DNA from: Eggerthellaceae bacterium UBA5808
GTDB lineage: Bacteria; Actinomycetota; Coriobacteriia; Coriobacteriales; Eggerthellaceae
Direction of reading: 5' to 3'
DNA length: 24,964 nucleotides
NCBI GenBank assembly: GCA_002417975.1
Contig: DIDE01000100.1
Location: 1-24,964 of the forward strand
The first letter of the stretch is position 1. Every line of letters begins with the position of its first letter. Of this stretch, positions 1 through 8,521 are shown piece by piece. The notes below the pieces were generated by a model, which had not been told where the DNA came from, ran no database searches, and saw nothing but the letters and a program-made list of their open reading frames with translations. Made by a program: the position numbers and the translations under genes.

Positions 1-1463
1 TTTGAGTCAAGCACCGCACCAATACGCCGTACATCGCCATTGTCATACAGCCGACGAATACTTTCATATGCAGCATCGGCGCTCATTCCGCACAAAAGTC
101 CAATCGCTGCGTAAGGATCACGCGTCAACTGATAATCAGTTTGTATGCACGTTAGAATTCGAGCATCGTATTCCTTATTTATACGTGCGCTACGATCCAC
201 AGATTCGGTCTCTTTTGACGCCTCTCCTAAAGAGCCAGAAGTCTGATCACTCTGCGCAACACGAAGCGAACGAGGAATATAAGCACAATAGGGCTCTTCT
301 GCTAAGTAATCACCCGTCGCAGATAGAGCACGAGCGCGGCATCCTCCGCACACCTTTTTATATTCGCACGCGCCGCATTTTCCCTTGAGACGCGAGAAAT
401 CCCGCAAATCGGTAAAAACGGGCGAGGTTTCCCAAATTGACGAAAACGACTGCTCTAAAACATTTCCCAGCTGCATGTCAAAGTAACCACACGGTTGAAC
501 ATCACCCGTATGGCTGATAAAGCAGAACGTGATACCACCAAGGCATCCTCGCGTCATCGATGCAAATCCGCCAGCAGCTTGGTCTTTACAATCAGAATGA
601 ACATCTTCCTGTGCTCGCTGATGCAAAATACGATAATATTGCGGCGCATCCGTTGGCTTAAAATGCAGTGGCGATGTCTTTTGACGATCATAGGCCCAGT
701 TAAGTACCTCTTCGTATTCTTCTGGCGTAAGCTCCACATCGCGCAAATCCTCCCCACGTCCCGTCGGAACGAGCAAGAAAGGATGAAATGCCTCGGCATG
801 CACCGAGACTGCGAGATCATGCATTGCATCCATCTGTTGAGCGTTAAGTTTAGTAACCGTCGTGTTGATTTGAACTCCAATACCAGCACGTTCAGCACAT
901 TCGATTCCGCGAAGAGCCGCATCAAATGCACCGTCTTGTCCGCGAAACCGATCATGTTCCTGCGCATCAGGAAAATCAATCGACACCGAAATTCGACGAA
1001 TACCATGCTCTGCTAACTGTTGAGCAACTTCATCCGTAATCGTTGTAGCATTAGTCCCTACAACAGGAACAGCACCCTTTGCGCGTGCATAATCAGCAAT
1101 TTCGCCAATATCTGATCGCAAAAGTGGCTCTCCGCCAGTCAGGATCAAAATAGGATTGGTAATCGAAGTAATATCATCAATTACAGCTTTAATCTGATCG
1201 AGCGAAAGTTCACCAGAATAGCATCCATCATGTGCCGCAGCACGACAATGAGCACACGATAGATTGCAGCTCCGCGTAATTTCCCACGCAATGATCCGTG
1301 GAGCTTTGATGCCAGTTCGCTCTTCGAATGCCTGAGCCGCTTTTCCACCTCCTGGGCGGAATCCACGCCCGCGCAATGAATGTGGATGAGCGGAATGATC
1401 CTGAGCAGATGGCATATCATGCGTATGCTGTGGATGTTGCTCGCGTTCTACTCGTTGAGCCAT
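1..1463 (-). CDS. ahbD: AhbD-type radical SAM heme synthase fused to an AhbA/B siroheme decarboxylase domain (C-terminus cut by window edge)
   Basis: AhbD converts Fe-coproporphyrin III to heme by oxidative decarboxylation in the siroheme-dependent pathway. The frame is open from ATG 1463 to base 1 (487 residues seen). After a His-rich N-terminus (about residues 9-28) comes the radical SAM motif CNLSCAHC (Cys 66, 70, 73), then LTGGEPL, the family-typical PTGRGED and KPTDAPQYYR, and a second cluster motif CGACEYKKVCGGC ending near residue 375. After a linker, from about residue 425, the protein continues into an AsnC-like stretch (ILTCIQTDYQL, then GDVRRIGAVLDS) typical of AhbA/AhbB/NirDLGH siroheme decarboxylases. 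The start overlaps the end of hemB by 16 bases and has AAAGGA 9 bases upstream. AhbD identity is firm. The decarboxylase domain is recognised by motif only, and its catalytic half lies outside the window. Confidence 0.88.
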   Translation of the reverse strand, partial: MAQRVEREQHPQHTHDMPSAQDHSAHPHSLRGRGFRPGGGKAAQAFEERTGIKAPRIIAWEITRSCNLSCAHCRAAAHDGCYSGELSLDQIKAVIDDITSITNPILILTGGEPLLRSDIGEIADYARAKGAVPVVGTNATTITDEVAQQLAEHGIRRISVSIDFPDAQEHDRFRGQDGAFDAALRGIECAERAGIGVQINTTVTKLNAQQMDAMHDLAVSVHAEAFHPFLLVPTGRGEDLRDVELTPEEYEEVLNWAYDRQKTSPLHFKPTDAPQYYRILHQRAQEDVHSDCKDQAAGGFASMTRGCLGGITFCFISHTGDVQPCGYFDMQLGNVLEQSFSSIWETSPVFTDLRDFSRLKGKCGACEYKKVCGGCRARALSATGDYLAEEPYCAYIPRSLRVAQSDQTSGSLGEASKETESVDRSARINKEYDARILTCIQTDYQLTRDPYAAIGLLCGMSADAAYESIRRLYDNGDVRRIGAVLDS

Positions 1464-2425
1464 TGTGCTGCATCCTTTGCATGGTAAGTGATAATGACGC
1501 AAGCTCCTGCACGCTTCATGCACAACAAGTTTTCTAAAACAATACGACGTTCATCGATCCAACCTTGAGCAGCAGCAGCCTTAACCATCGCATATTCCCC
1601 GGACACATTATAGGCAGCCGTCGGAAAATGAAAACGATTACGAACCTCACGAAGCACATCAAGATATGCCATCGAAGGCTTGACCATAATCATGTCAGCA
1701 CCTTCTTGGATATCGAGCTTAGCTTCGCGTAGTCCTTCTTCGATATTGGCAGGATCCATCTGATACGCACGACGATCCCCAAAACTCGGTGCGGAGTCAG
1801 CAGCATCACGGAATGGACCATAAAACGCTGATGCGTACTTAACCGAATAAGCCATAATTGGCGCGTTAACTGACCCATTCGCATCAAGAGCCGAGCGTAA
1901 TGCAGCAATATGCCCATCCATCATATCGGACGGAGCAACCATATCTGCACCAGCATTAACATGGCTTACCGCAGTACGAGCAAGAAGTTCAAGCGTTGGA
2001 TCGTTTTGAACGTATCCCGCATCGTCCACCAGTCCACAATGACCATGATTCGTATATTCACAAAGGCAGACATCGGTGACTACATAAAAATCAGGAGCAT
2101 GATCTTTAATCACACGAATTGCATTTTGAACAACACCATGATCATCATAGGCACCACTACCCACTTCATCTTTATGATCCGGCAGACCAAAAAGGATTAC
2201 CGCATTAACCCCCCGTACGCGTAGCTCATCAATTTCCGCAGGAAGCATGTCGAGCGAATATTGGAATACATTAGGCATCGAAGGAATAGGATCCTTGCAG
2301 CCCTTTCCTTCTTTTACAAAAAGCGGATAAATAAAATCATCAGGAGAAAGTGATGTCTCTCGAATAAATGAACGAACGGTTTCATTAGCGCGCATACGGC
2401 GTGGACGATAGTCTGGATATCCCAT
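1448..2425 (-). CDS. hemB: Delta-aminolevulinic acid dehydratase (porphobilinogen synthase)
   Basis: Cytosolic enzyme that condenses two 5-aminolevulinate molecules to porphobilinogen, an early step of tetrapyrrole synthesis. The 325-residue length is normal. The zinc-site motif DVCLCEYTNHGHC is present (Cys 120, 122, 130), so this is a zinc-type enzyme. The two active-site lysines are Lys196 (YSVKYAS) and Schiff-base Lys249 (MVKPS). Start ATG 2425 follows the ahbC stop by 2 bases and has GAGGA 6 bases upstream. It is the sixth gene of the heme operon, and its end overlaps the start of ahbD. Nothing is missing. Confidence 0.97.
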   Translation of the reverse strand: MGYPDYRPRRMRANETVRSFIRETSLSPDDFIYPLFVKEGKGCKDPIPSMPNVFQYSLDMLPAEIDELRVRGVNAVILFGLPDHKDEVGSGAYDDHGVVQNAIRVIKDHAPDFYVVTDVCLCEYTNHGHCGLVDDAGYVQNDPTLELLARTAVSHVNAGADMVAPSDMMDGHIAALRSALDANGSVNAPIMAYSVKYASAFYGPFRDAADSAPSFGDRRAYQMDPANIEEGLREAKLDIQEGADMIMVKPSMAYLDVLREVRNRFHFPTAAYNVSGEYAMVKAAAAQGWIDERRIVLENLLCMKRAGACVIITYHAKDAAQWLNE

Positions 2426-2427
2426 CG

Positions 2428-3630
2428 TTATTCCTCGATCCCAATTTCTTTATCGGTTAGATAGCATGCAGGGTCTGAGTCCCACAGATCCCCTGTTGCA
2501 GCTTCAGCACGGACACGGAAATTACCTCCGCATTCGTTAAGCCACTTGCACGAATGACAACGACCCTTAACGAATGGACGCTTGTCTTTAAGTCGATACA
2601 TCAATTCGCTCTGCGGAGTAGTACGGCTTGTATCGCTCCAGATTTCGCTGAACGGACGATCTTTGACATTACCAAACGAAAAATGACGCCAGAACTGATC
2701 AGCATATACTTCGCCATCCCAGCTTACACATGCAATGCCATTACCCGTTGAATTTCCCTGATTCCATTTGAGCAGTTGAAGAACGTCTTTAGCACGCTCA
2801 GGATTTTCTTTAAGCAATTCAAGATAGACAAAAGGACCATCTGCATGATTATCGACTGTTAGAATTTCAGGAGATCCTCCCCGATCAAACCATGCCTTGG
2901 TACGATCCATAATCAAGCGAACTGCCTGCCGCGTCTCATCATGGTTGAGGTCTTCTCCAATGAGCGCACTACCGCGACCGGTATACACCAGATGGTAAAA
3001 ACACGCACGATTGATATTTCTTTCTTCCATCAAATCAAAAATATCGTCAATATCGCGCCAGTTGCGTTTGTTGATCGTCATGCGCACGCCAACTTTGATA
3101 CCAGCATCTTGCGCATTTTTTAGTCCCTCGACTGCACGGTCAAAGCTTCCTTCAATGCCGCGAAAACGATCATGTGTTTCACGCGAGCCGTCAAGAGATA
3201 CACCAACATACGAAAGTCCAACATCTGCGCAACGCTGAGCGAACTCTGGTGTGATCTGCGTACCATTCGTTGAAATTACTACACGCATACCTGCATCTTT
3301 TGCATATTGAGCAAGCTCAATCATATCGGGACGCAATGTCGGCTCTCCACCGCTCAGCAATAAGACAGGGCAACCGAACGCAGCAAGATCATCGATCATC
3401 GCTTTGCCTTCTTCGGTGGTCATCTCGCCATCATAATGGCGTGCCTCGGACTGAGCATAACAATGGACACAACGCAGATTACACGTACGCGTACAGTTCC
3501 ACACCACAACAGGTTTTTTATCGCGTGAAAATTGCAGCAAATCACTGGGCAATTCACTTGATTTCCGATGATACCGAAGTACATCAGATGGCTCGACCGC
3601 ACCGCAATAGAGTTTTGAGATTCCAATCAT
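2428..3630 (-). CDS. ahbC: AhbC-type radical SAM protein (12,18-didecarboxysiroheme deacetylase, Fe-coproporphyrin III synthase)
   Basis: In the siroheme branch AhbC removes the acetate side chains of 12,18-didecarboxysiroheme to give Fe-coproporphyrin III. The 400-residue protein begins MIGISKLYCG, a start characteristic of the AhbC/NirJ group. It carries the radical SAM cluster CTRTCNLRCVHC (Cys 50, 54, 57), the SAM-binding LLLSGGEPTLR, and a C-terminal cluster region CHSCKWLNECGGN. The start overlaps the cobA-hemD stop in an ATGA arrangement, with AAAGGA upstream, and hemB starts 2 bases after its stop, so translational coupling is likely. NirJ (heme d1 synthesis) is the nearest alternative. 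A linked AhbD, with no nitrite reductase gene seen here, favours AhbC. Confidence 0.9.
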   Translation of the reverse strand: MIGISKLYCGAVEPSDVLRYHRKSSELPSDLLQFSRDKKPVVVWNCTRTCNLRCVHCYAQSEARHYDGEMTTEEGKAMIDDLAAFGCPVLLLSGGEPTLRPDMIELAQYAKDAGMRVVISTNGTQITPEFAQRCADVGLSYVGVSLDGSRETHDRFRGIEGSFDRAVEGLKNAQDAGIKVGVRMTINKRNWRDIDDIFDLMEERNINRACFYHLVYTGRGSALIGEDLNHDETRQAVRLIMDRTKAWFDRGGSPEILTVDNHADGPFVYLELLKENPERAKDVLQLLKWNQGNSTGNGIACVSWDGEVYADQFWRHFSFGNVKDRPFSEIWSDTSRTTPQSELMYRLKDKRPFVKGRCHSCKWLNECGGNFRVRAEAATGDLWDSDPACYLTDKEIGIEE

Positions 3631-5294
3631 AGAGAACGCTGTCCTTTCGTACCAACCGTAGCTTCAAGAGCTGCTACTAAGCCAGTTATTGTATAGTGCT
3701 CGGCTTGAGCCGTTTCGCAAAGACCTGCTTCATGAATAGTCTGACTTGTTACAGGTCCGATGCTCATAAGAGCAACCGATCGCAATAAAGCACAACGCTC
3801 TGAAGAGCCAACAGCTCTATCAAGACGTGTAAGAAAATTGCGAACGGTAGAAGAAGAGGAAAAAAGCACTGCATCTATGCTGTGAGCCTTAAGCTGCTTG
3901 ACCAGCTCACTCGTTGCCTGCTCATCCTCTGGTATCACCGTGTCATATAAGGGAACAATATCAACAGTCGCGCCCACTGACGCTAATGTATCGGGAAGCG
4001 TTGCACGAGCTTCAGATGCACGCGCAAGTAGCACATGCGTATCTTGGCCAACGCCCGCATTGATTAGCTCAACCGCAACAGACTCTGCAATAAAACGCGG
4101 CGGAACAAGATCAGCATGTATGCCATGGAGTACAAGTTCCTGAGCTGTAGCTGGACCAATTGCAGCTACACGAACCGACCCGAGCAAGCGCGCATCGTAT
4201 CCGAGCTCCTTAATCTGGTCAAAGAAGCACCGAACTCCATTTGCACTCGTAAATACCACCCAGTCATACCCATTAGGTTGTGCAAGACGCACGCACGTAG
4301 GTTCTAACTCTTGCGCAGCACGCGGTGCGATCGATATAGTTGGATACTCGATCGCTTGCCCTCCATGACTACGAATAAGATAAGAGACTTCGCTCGCCTG
4401 CGCCCGCGCACGCGTCACAACAACTGTTGTACCTGCAAGAGGCTGACGCTGATACCAAGAGAGTTGTTTATGCAACGACACAACATCACCCACAACGATA
4501 ATCGCAGGAGCGCTAAACCCTGTTGTATGGACCCGTTCCACCACTGTTTCGAGTGTGGCCACCAACACCTCCTGTTGAGGAGTTGTTCCCCAACGCACCA
4601 ATGCGATTGGAGTTTTAGGGTCGCGGCCAAAGGCGCATAAACGATCAACGATTCGAGGAAGATCTCGAATTCCCATATAAAAGCAGAGCGTATCACTCGA
4701 CTGTGCAAGTGCATGCCAATTGATAGCTGTCTCAGGTTTCCCTGCCATCTCATGACCTGTGACCAACGTTACAGACGAAGAAATACCGCGATGGGTAACG
4801 GGTATCCCCGCATAAGCAGGAGCAGCAATTCCCGCTGTAACACCAGGAATAATGCGAAAGCGAATCCCAGCCTGATGCAGAGCAAGAGCCTCTTCACCAC
4901 CACGACCAAATACAAAAGGATCGCCACCCTTAAGCCGCACAATGTGACTACCAGGATGTTGCTTAGCACAATCGACCAAAAGATCATTAATCTGATCCTG
5001 TGTCACATGATGGCTAAATCCCTTTTTGCCAACAAAATGACGCTCTGCATCCTTACGCCCAAAACGAAGTACTGCTTCAGATGCAAGATAGTCATAGATA
5101 ATGATATCTGCATGTTTAAGACACGAACATGCTGCAACCGTAAGCAATCCCGGATCACCTGGACCAGCACCAACCAAATCCACAACAGTTTCGCTATGCA
5201 ATGCCATAGACGAAAGATCAGAATCTGATTGGGTATGACCTGTAGAATCTAGTGAGCTTGAAGACACCGATTTCATTGACACGTTTTCGCTCAT
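3627..5294 (-). CDS. cobA-hemD: Fused uroporphyrinogen III C-methyltransferase / uroporphyrinogen III synthase
   Basis: Bifunctional protein of 555 residues. After a Ser-rich leader of about 35 residues, the N-terminal half is a SAM-dependent uroporphyrinogen III methyltransferase. Its motifs are VGAGPGDPGLLT, RLKGGDPFVFGRGGEE and PGVTAGIAAPAYAGIPVTHR, and it makes precorrin-2. From about residue 285 (PLAGTTVVVTRARAQ) the protein is a uroporphyrinogen III synthase, which closes and flips the hydroxymethylbilane ring. Such fusions are known in Firmicutes and Actinobacteria. The start overlaps the hemC stop (ATGA), and the end overlaps ahbC in the same way. The fusion commits uroporphyrinogen III directly to the siroheme branch, which fits the ahb genes alongside it. 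Confidence 0.95.
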   Translation of the reverse strand: MSENVSMKSVSSSSLDSTGHTQSDSDLSSMALHSETVVDLVGAGPGDPGLLTVAACSCLKHADIIIYDYLASEAVLRFGRKDAERHFVGKKGFSHHVTQDQINDLLVDCAKQHPGSHIVRLKGGDPFVFGRGGEEALALHQAGIRFRIIPGVTAGIAAPAYAGIPVTHRGISSSVTLVTGHEMAGKPETAINWHALAQSSDTLCFYMGIRDLPRIVDRLCAFGRDPKTPIALVRWGTTPQQEVLVATLETVVERVHTTGFSAPAIIVVGDVVSLHKQLSWYQRQPLAGTTVVVTRARAQASEVSYLIRSHGGQAIEYPTISIAPRAAQELEPTCVRLAQPNGYDWVVFTSANGVRCFFDQIKELGYDARLLGSVRVAAIGPATAQELVLHGIHADLVPPRFIAESVAVELINAGVGQDTHVLLARASEARATLPDTLASVGATVDIVPLYDTVIPEDEQATSELVKQLKAHSIDAVLFSSSSTVRNFLTRLDRAVGSSERCALLRSVALMSIGPVTSQTIHEAGLCETAQAEHYTITGLVAALEATVGTKGQRSL

Positions 5295-6232
5295 TGTACA
5301 TCGCCTCGTGCCTGTGCAAGAACTTCCCGTGCTCCTTGAGCCACAAGATCATCCCGAACTTGTTCAGCAATCGATTGAATGGTCGCTATAGAGCCAGAAC
5401 CCTGAGCTCGAAGGAAATTCGATCCATCAATTGCCGAAACAAAAGAATCAATTTCGACCATATCATCAGATGTTTTGTAAGCATATACGCCCATAGGAAC
5501 CTGACAACCGCCTTCAAGTGCTGCAAGAATAAAGCGCTCAGCGCTCACATCACGCAAAGTTTTTGTATCAGTTATCGCCTGGCATAGTGAGCGAGCACTA
5601 TCATCATCCGCTCGCGTTTCGAGAGCAATGACTCCCTGCCCTGCTGCTGGTATCATCGTCTTTGCTGGAATATGTGAGGCGATTGCCTCATTCATTCCTA
5701 AACGTTCAATTCCAGCAGCAGCCATAACCGCAGCATCGAATTCCCCGCTCATAACACGTTTAATACGCGTATCAACATTTCCACGAATTTCGCAGGTCTC
5801 TATATCAGGACGTAGACGCCGCAATTGAGCAGCGCGTCGCAAAGAACCCGTAGCAACACGAGATCCCGCAGGGAGCGAATCAATCGTCGTTCCCTGATCT
5901 GGAGCAACAAGAACATCAAGAGGACAAGCGCGTTCGGGAACACCAGCAATGCATAACCCCTCAGGCAGCACCGTCGGCATATCTTTCATGGAATGGACGC
6001 ACAAATCTACACGTCCTTCAAGCAGAGCGCGTTCAAGTTCTTTAGTGAATAGGCCTTTTCCTCCAATACGAGACAGTGCCACATCATGAATTTTGTCACC
6101 CATCGTCTTGATAACTTCGATACGGTAGGTATACTGTGGGACTGCTCGTTTGAGAATAGAAGCAATATAGTTAGTCTGCCAAAGTGCCAAAGCACTTCCA
6201 CGACTTCCTAGCACAATCGTACGATCGGTCAT
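5291..6232 (-). CDS. hemC: Hydroxymethylbilane synthase (porphobilinogen deaminase)
   Basis: Polymerises four porphobilinogens to hydroxymethylbilane using a covalent dipyrromethane cofactor. The 313-residue length is normal. Family landmarks are GSRGSALALWQ at the N-terminus, GGKGLFTKELE, HSMKDMPT, GTSLRR-like GSLRRAAQLRRL, and cofactor Cys243 in LEGGCQVPMG. The start is ATG 6232, with GGAAGGG and CAGGG close upstream. The gene begins 42 bases after hemA, and its stop is shared with the start of cobA-hemD (ATGA). All key residues are present. Confidence 0.97.
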   Translation of the reverse strand: MTDRTIVLGSRGSALALWQTNYIASILKRAVPQYTYRIEVIKTMGDKIHDVALSRIGGKGLFTKELERALLEGRVDLCVHSMKDMPTVLPEGLCIAGVPERACPLDVLVAPDQGTTIDSLPAGSRVATGSLRRAAQLRRLRPDIETCEIRGNVDTRIKRVMSGEFDAAVMAAAGIERLGMNEAIASHIPAKTMIPAAGQGVIALETRADDDSARSLCQAITDTKTLRDVSAERFILAALEGGCQVPMGVYAYKTSDDMVEIDSFVSAIDGSNFLRAQGSGSIATIQSIAEQVRDDLVAQGAREVLAQARGDVQ

Positions 6233-6274
6233 TTCCCTGACCCTTCCTTTTGCTAAACATACGTAATAAAAGAT

Positions 6275-7582
6275 CTATTGAGAAATTGATAGCGTTTCAT
6301 TTGCAAGAACATGAGAATGTTCAACACTTCCATCGGAAAGCCCAAACAAGAACCGAGCAGCCTCAACGCATTCAAAATCACTGTCACTGTCCACGCTCTT
6401 TTTCATACGAACAGTCGGTGTATGCAAAAGCTTATTGACGATTGCATTCGTCGCTTTATCGATCGCATGTCGATCTTGATCACTGAGATCAATGTCAAGA
6501 TTTTTTACCAGGTGATCAACTTCTAGACGACGCACCTGCTCAGCTTTCATGCGCATTTCTTTTATCGTTGGCGTAATGCTGTGCTCATCAACCCAAGAGC
6601 TAAATAGATCACATTCTTCGTCTACAATCGCACGCGCTTGCTGCGCTGCACTACGACGTTTGTCTTGATTACGCTGTACCTCATCAGCAAGGTCATCGAG
6701 GTCAAACAACGTTATGCGATCGTTATGAGCACACGCTGGATCAACATCGCGCGGCAAAGCGATGTCAAGAATGAGCATAGGATGATCAACCGACTTAAAA
6801 AGAGAAGGTGTTAGAACAAAATGTGGCGCAGCCGTTGAAGACAAGATAATGTCAGCCTGGGGAATTAGCGTCTTAAGATCTTCAAATCGGCACGCCTGCC
6901 CATGCAATTCATCTGCAAGGTGACATGCATGGTCGTAAGTACGGCTCGATACCACAACACTTTGTACACCTTGCTCACATAAGTAGCGCGCTGCAAGTTC
7001 GCTCATCTCGCCTGATCCTACAATCAATACGCGAGCAACAGAAAGATCAGGAAATGCACGTTTTGCTACATCGACTGCAACGGTAGATACCGATACATGA
7101 CTCTCGCTAATAGACGTCTGACTTCGCACCCGTTTGCCCACTTCAAGTGCTTGCCGAAATAGGTGGCTCATCACGAGTGTTAGCGATCCTTCGTTGAGCG
7201 CTGTTTTAAATGCATACCGAATCTGACCGATAATTTGTTGTTCCCCCAGTACCATCGAATCAAGAGAGCAAACAACCGAAAAAAGATGATGTGTCACATC
7301 AGCATCAGCCTTTGTATAGAGTGCTGAAGTGAAGCGCATTCTGCTAATAGAATGATAAGACTCAAGAAATTCGATTGATTGATTACGCGCTTCATCAATA
7401 TCATCAGTCTGAATATAAAGTTCCATGCGATTGCACGTCGAAAGAATCAGGGCACTTCGTATGGCAGAATACGAACAAAGAGATCGAATCGCTTGAGGAA
7501 GATGAGTCTTCCGAATTGCAAGACGCTCGCGCAATTCAACATCAGCAGTTCGATGGTTAAGACCAACTACAAGAATATGCAT
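6275..7582 (-). CDS. hemA: Glutamyl-tRNA reductase
   Basis: First committed enzyme of C5-pathway tetrapyrrole synthesis, reducing glutamyl-tRNA to glutamate-1-semialdehyde. I place the start at ATG 7582 (MHILVVGLNHRTA), which puts the nucleophile in STCNRME at the canonical Cys50 and gives 435 residues. An upstream start would add 13 residues absent from the family. Other landmarks are SMVLGEQQIIGQIR, a nucleotide-binding VLIVGSGEMSELAARYL, and the C-terminal dimerisation region with KLLHTP. The ATG shares a base with the sirC stop (TAATG), indicating coupled translation. The partner hemL (aminomutase) is not in this window. Confidence 0.96.
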   Translation of the reverse strand: MHILVVGLNHRTADVELRERLAIRKTHLPQAIRSLCSYSAIRSALILSTCNRMELYIQTDDIDEARNQSIEFLESYHSISRMRFTSALYTKADADVTHHLFSVVCSLDSMVLGEQQIIGQIRYAFKTALNEGSLTLVMSHLFRQALEVGKRVRSQTSISESHVSVSTVAVDVAKRAFPDLSVARVLIVGSGEMSELAARYLCEQGVQSVVVSSRTYDHACHLADELHGQACRFEDLKTLIPQADIILSSTAAPHFVLTPSLFKSVDHPMLILDIALPRDVDPACAHNDRITLFDLDDLADEVQRNQDKRRSAAQQARAIVDEECDLFSSWVDEHSITPTIKEMRMKAEQVRRLEVDHLVKNLDIDLSDQDRHAIDKATNAIVNKLLHTPTVRMKKSVDSDSDFECVEAARFLFGLSDGSVEHSHVLANETLSISQ

Positions 7583-8343
7583 TAGCGCATACACCCCATT
7601 GTTGCCGATGTAGAACGACATGAAACGTCAATGTTTGCTTCTGAAGAAGATACTTTTAGAGGGCGATCGCACGTACGAGCACGATCAAGAGCAGTAGCAT
7701 ATGCATCTTCGGTACTAATATGCTCGCCTGCAGCAATTCTCTCTCGAAAACCGCATTTTGACGATGCAAGCAGAACAGCACGACGTACATCGGGATATGC
7801 TTTCAACGCTTTCTGTGCATGAAGCCGCACCCTACCCAGTAGTTCAAGATACGGTTCCCAGTTTGCGTCAAACATATCTTCGATTGAACAACGTATGGAT
7901 CGCGCTACAGCCGGAGCCGCACCCGACGTCGATATCGCAACACGAAGCGGACCACGAGACACAACAGAAGGCACAATGAAGCCACATGCTCGAGGAACAT
8001 CAACAACATTAATCAACGTATGGCAATGATGCGCTTCGGCTTGAACTCTCTTTTCAACTGATTCAACGCCACACGCACAAAAAACCAGTATAGAATCGGC
8101 AACATCCCCATTACGATATGCTCGTGGAGACCAGACAATGTCACCTTCTCGATCCCATGTTTTAATCTGATCAGTCGCATGAGGCGCTACAACATGTATA
8201 CATGGACCGTAGTCGAGAAGTGAACGCACCTTTCGCTCGGCAACCGCACCTGCACCAATTACTACTACGTTCTGGTTACGTATATCAAGCACAAGCGGAT
8301 AGCCAGCACGATATGCGCTACATTCATCACTATTATTTTGCAC
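7582..8343 (-). CDS. sirC: Precorrin-2 dehydrogenase (SirC/Met8-like), possible sirohydrochlorin ferrochelatase
   Basis: NAD-dependent oxidation of precorrin-2 to sirohydrochlorin. Bifunctional Met8p/CysG-type members also insert iron. Motifs are YPLVLDIRNQNVVVIGAGAVAERK (dinucleotide fold, in pieces: VVVIGAGAVAERKV), INVVDVP.ACGFIVPSVV and ISTSGAAPAVAR, as in the family. I prefer GTG 8343 as start because AGGGAG lies 6 bases upstream. An in-frame ATG at 8364 has no good ribosome site and would add 7 residues. About 60 residues beyond the core contain no domain I recognise. It is the first gene of the heme operon. No separate chelatase is visible, so this protein is the local candidate for iron insertion, which is inference only. 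Confidence 0.92.
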   Translation of the reverse strand: MQNNSDECSAYRAGYPLVLDIRNQNVVVIGAGAVAERKVRSLLDYGPCIHVVAPHATDQIKTWDREGDIVWSPRAYRNGDVADSILVFCACGVESVEKRVQAEAHHCHTLINVVDVPRACGFIVPSVVSRGPLRVAISTSGAAPAVARSIRCSIEDMFDANWEPYLELLGRVRLHAQKALKAYPDVRRAVLLASSKCGFRERIAAGEHISTEDAYATALDRARTCDRPLKVSSSEANIDVSCRSTSATMGCMR

Positions 8344-8349
8344 AACACT

Positions 8350-8355
8350 CTCCCT
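8350..8355 (-). promoter_or_regulatory. Ribosome binding site deciding the sirC start
   Basis: AGGGAG on the minus strand, 6 bases before GTG 8343. The alternative ATG 8364 has only a weak CGAAG directly abutting it. Confidence 0.6.
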
Positions 8356-8372
8356 GTCACGCATCTTCGAAT

Positions 8373-8386
8373 ACGTCTTTTGACGT
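8373..8386. repeat. Short inverted repeat next to sirC start
   Basis: ACGTC-TTTT-GACGT, a 5-base stem with a 4-base loop, lying 9 bases upstream of ATG 8364. It could be an operator half or a small leader hairpin. Nothing else in the sequence assigns it. Confidence 0.35.
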
Positions 8387-8414
8387 TTAATTCGATGTGA
8401 TGAAAGATAGCGTA

Positions 8415-8427
8415 TGACGTAGCGTCA
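8415..8427. promoter_or_regulatory. Perfect palindrome TGACG-TAG-CGTCA in heme operon leader
   Basis: A 13-base perfect inverted repeat in the short gap between the upstream terminator and the first gene of the heme operon. Position and symmetry fit an operator for a dimeric regulator. The regulator is unknown. Confidence 0.45.
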
Positions 8428-8484
8428 CCCGCAAGAGGAAAAGTAAGGTTCATGGACAAAAGTCGCAGGTCTAGATAAAAATAC

Positions 8485-8495
8485 CCCATTATGGG
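8485..8495. repeat. Inverted repeat CCCAT-T-ATGGG in heme operon leader
   Basis: Second short perfect inverted repeat in the heme operon upstream region, near a possible minus-strand -10 element TATTAT at 8500-8505. Its -35 would fall in the poly-T of the preceding terminator, so I do not call that promoter. Confidence 0.3.
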
Positions 8496-8521
8496 TGAGA
8501 TAATATGTAACATTCCTACAC

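Noticed and set aside
2..388. Plus-strand open frame at the left edge
   Set aside because: It is the antisense of the ahbD C-terminal region, whose minus-strand translation has clear family motifs.
1181..1420. Short minus-strand frame inside the ahbD N-terminal region
   Set aside because: Out of phase with the radical SAM frame that covers the same bases, and without recognisable features.
7583..7621. Upstream in-frame start for hemA giving 13 extra residues
   Set aside because: The extra residues do not resemble the family, and ATG 7582 places the catalytic cysteine at the standard position 50.
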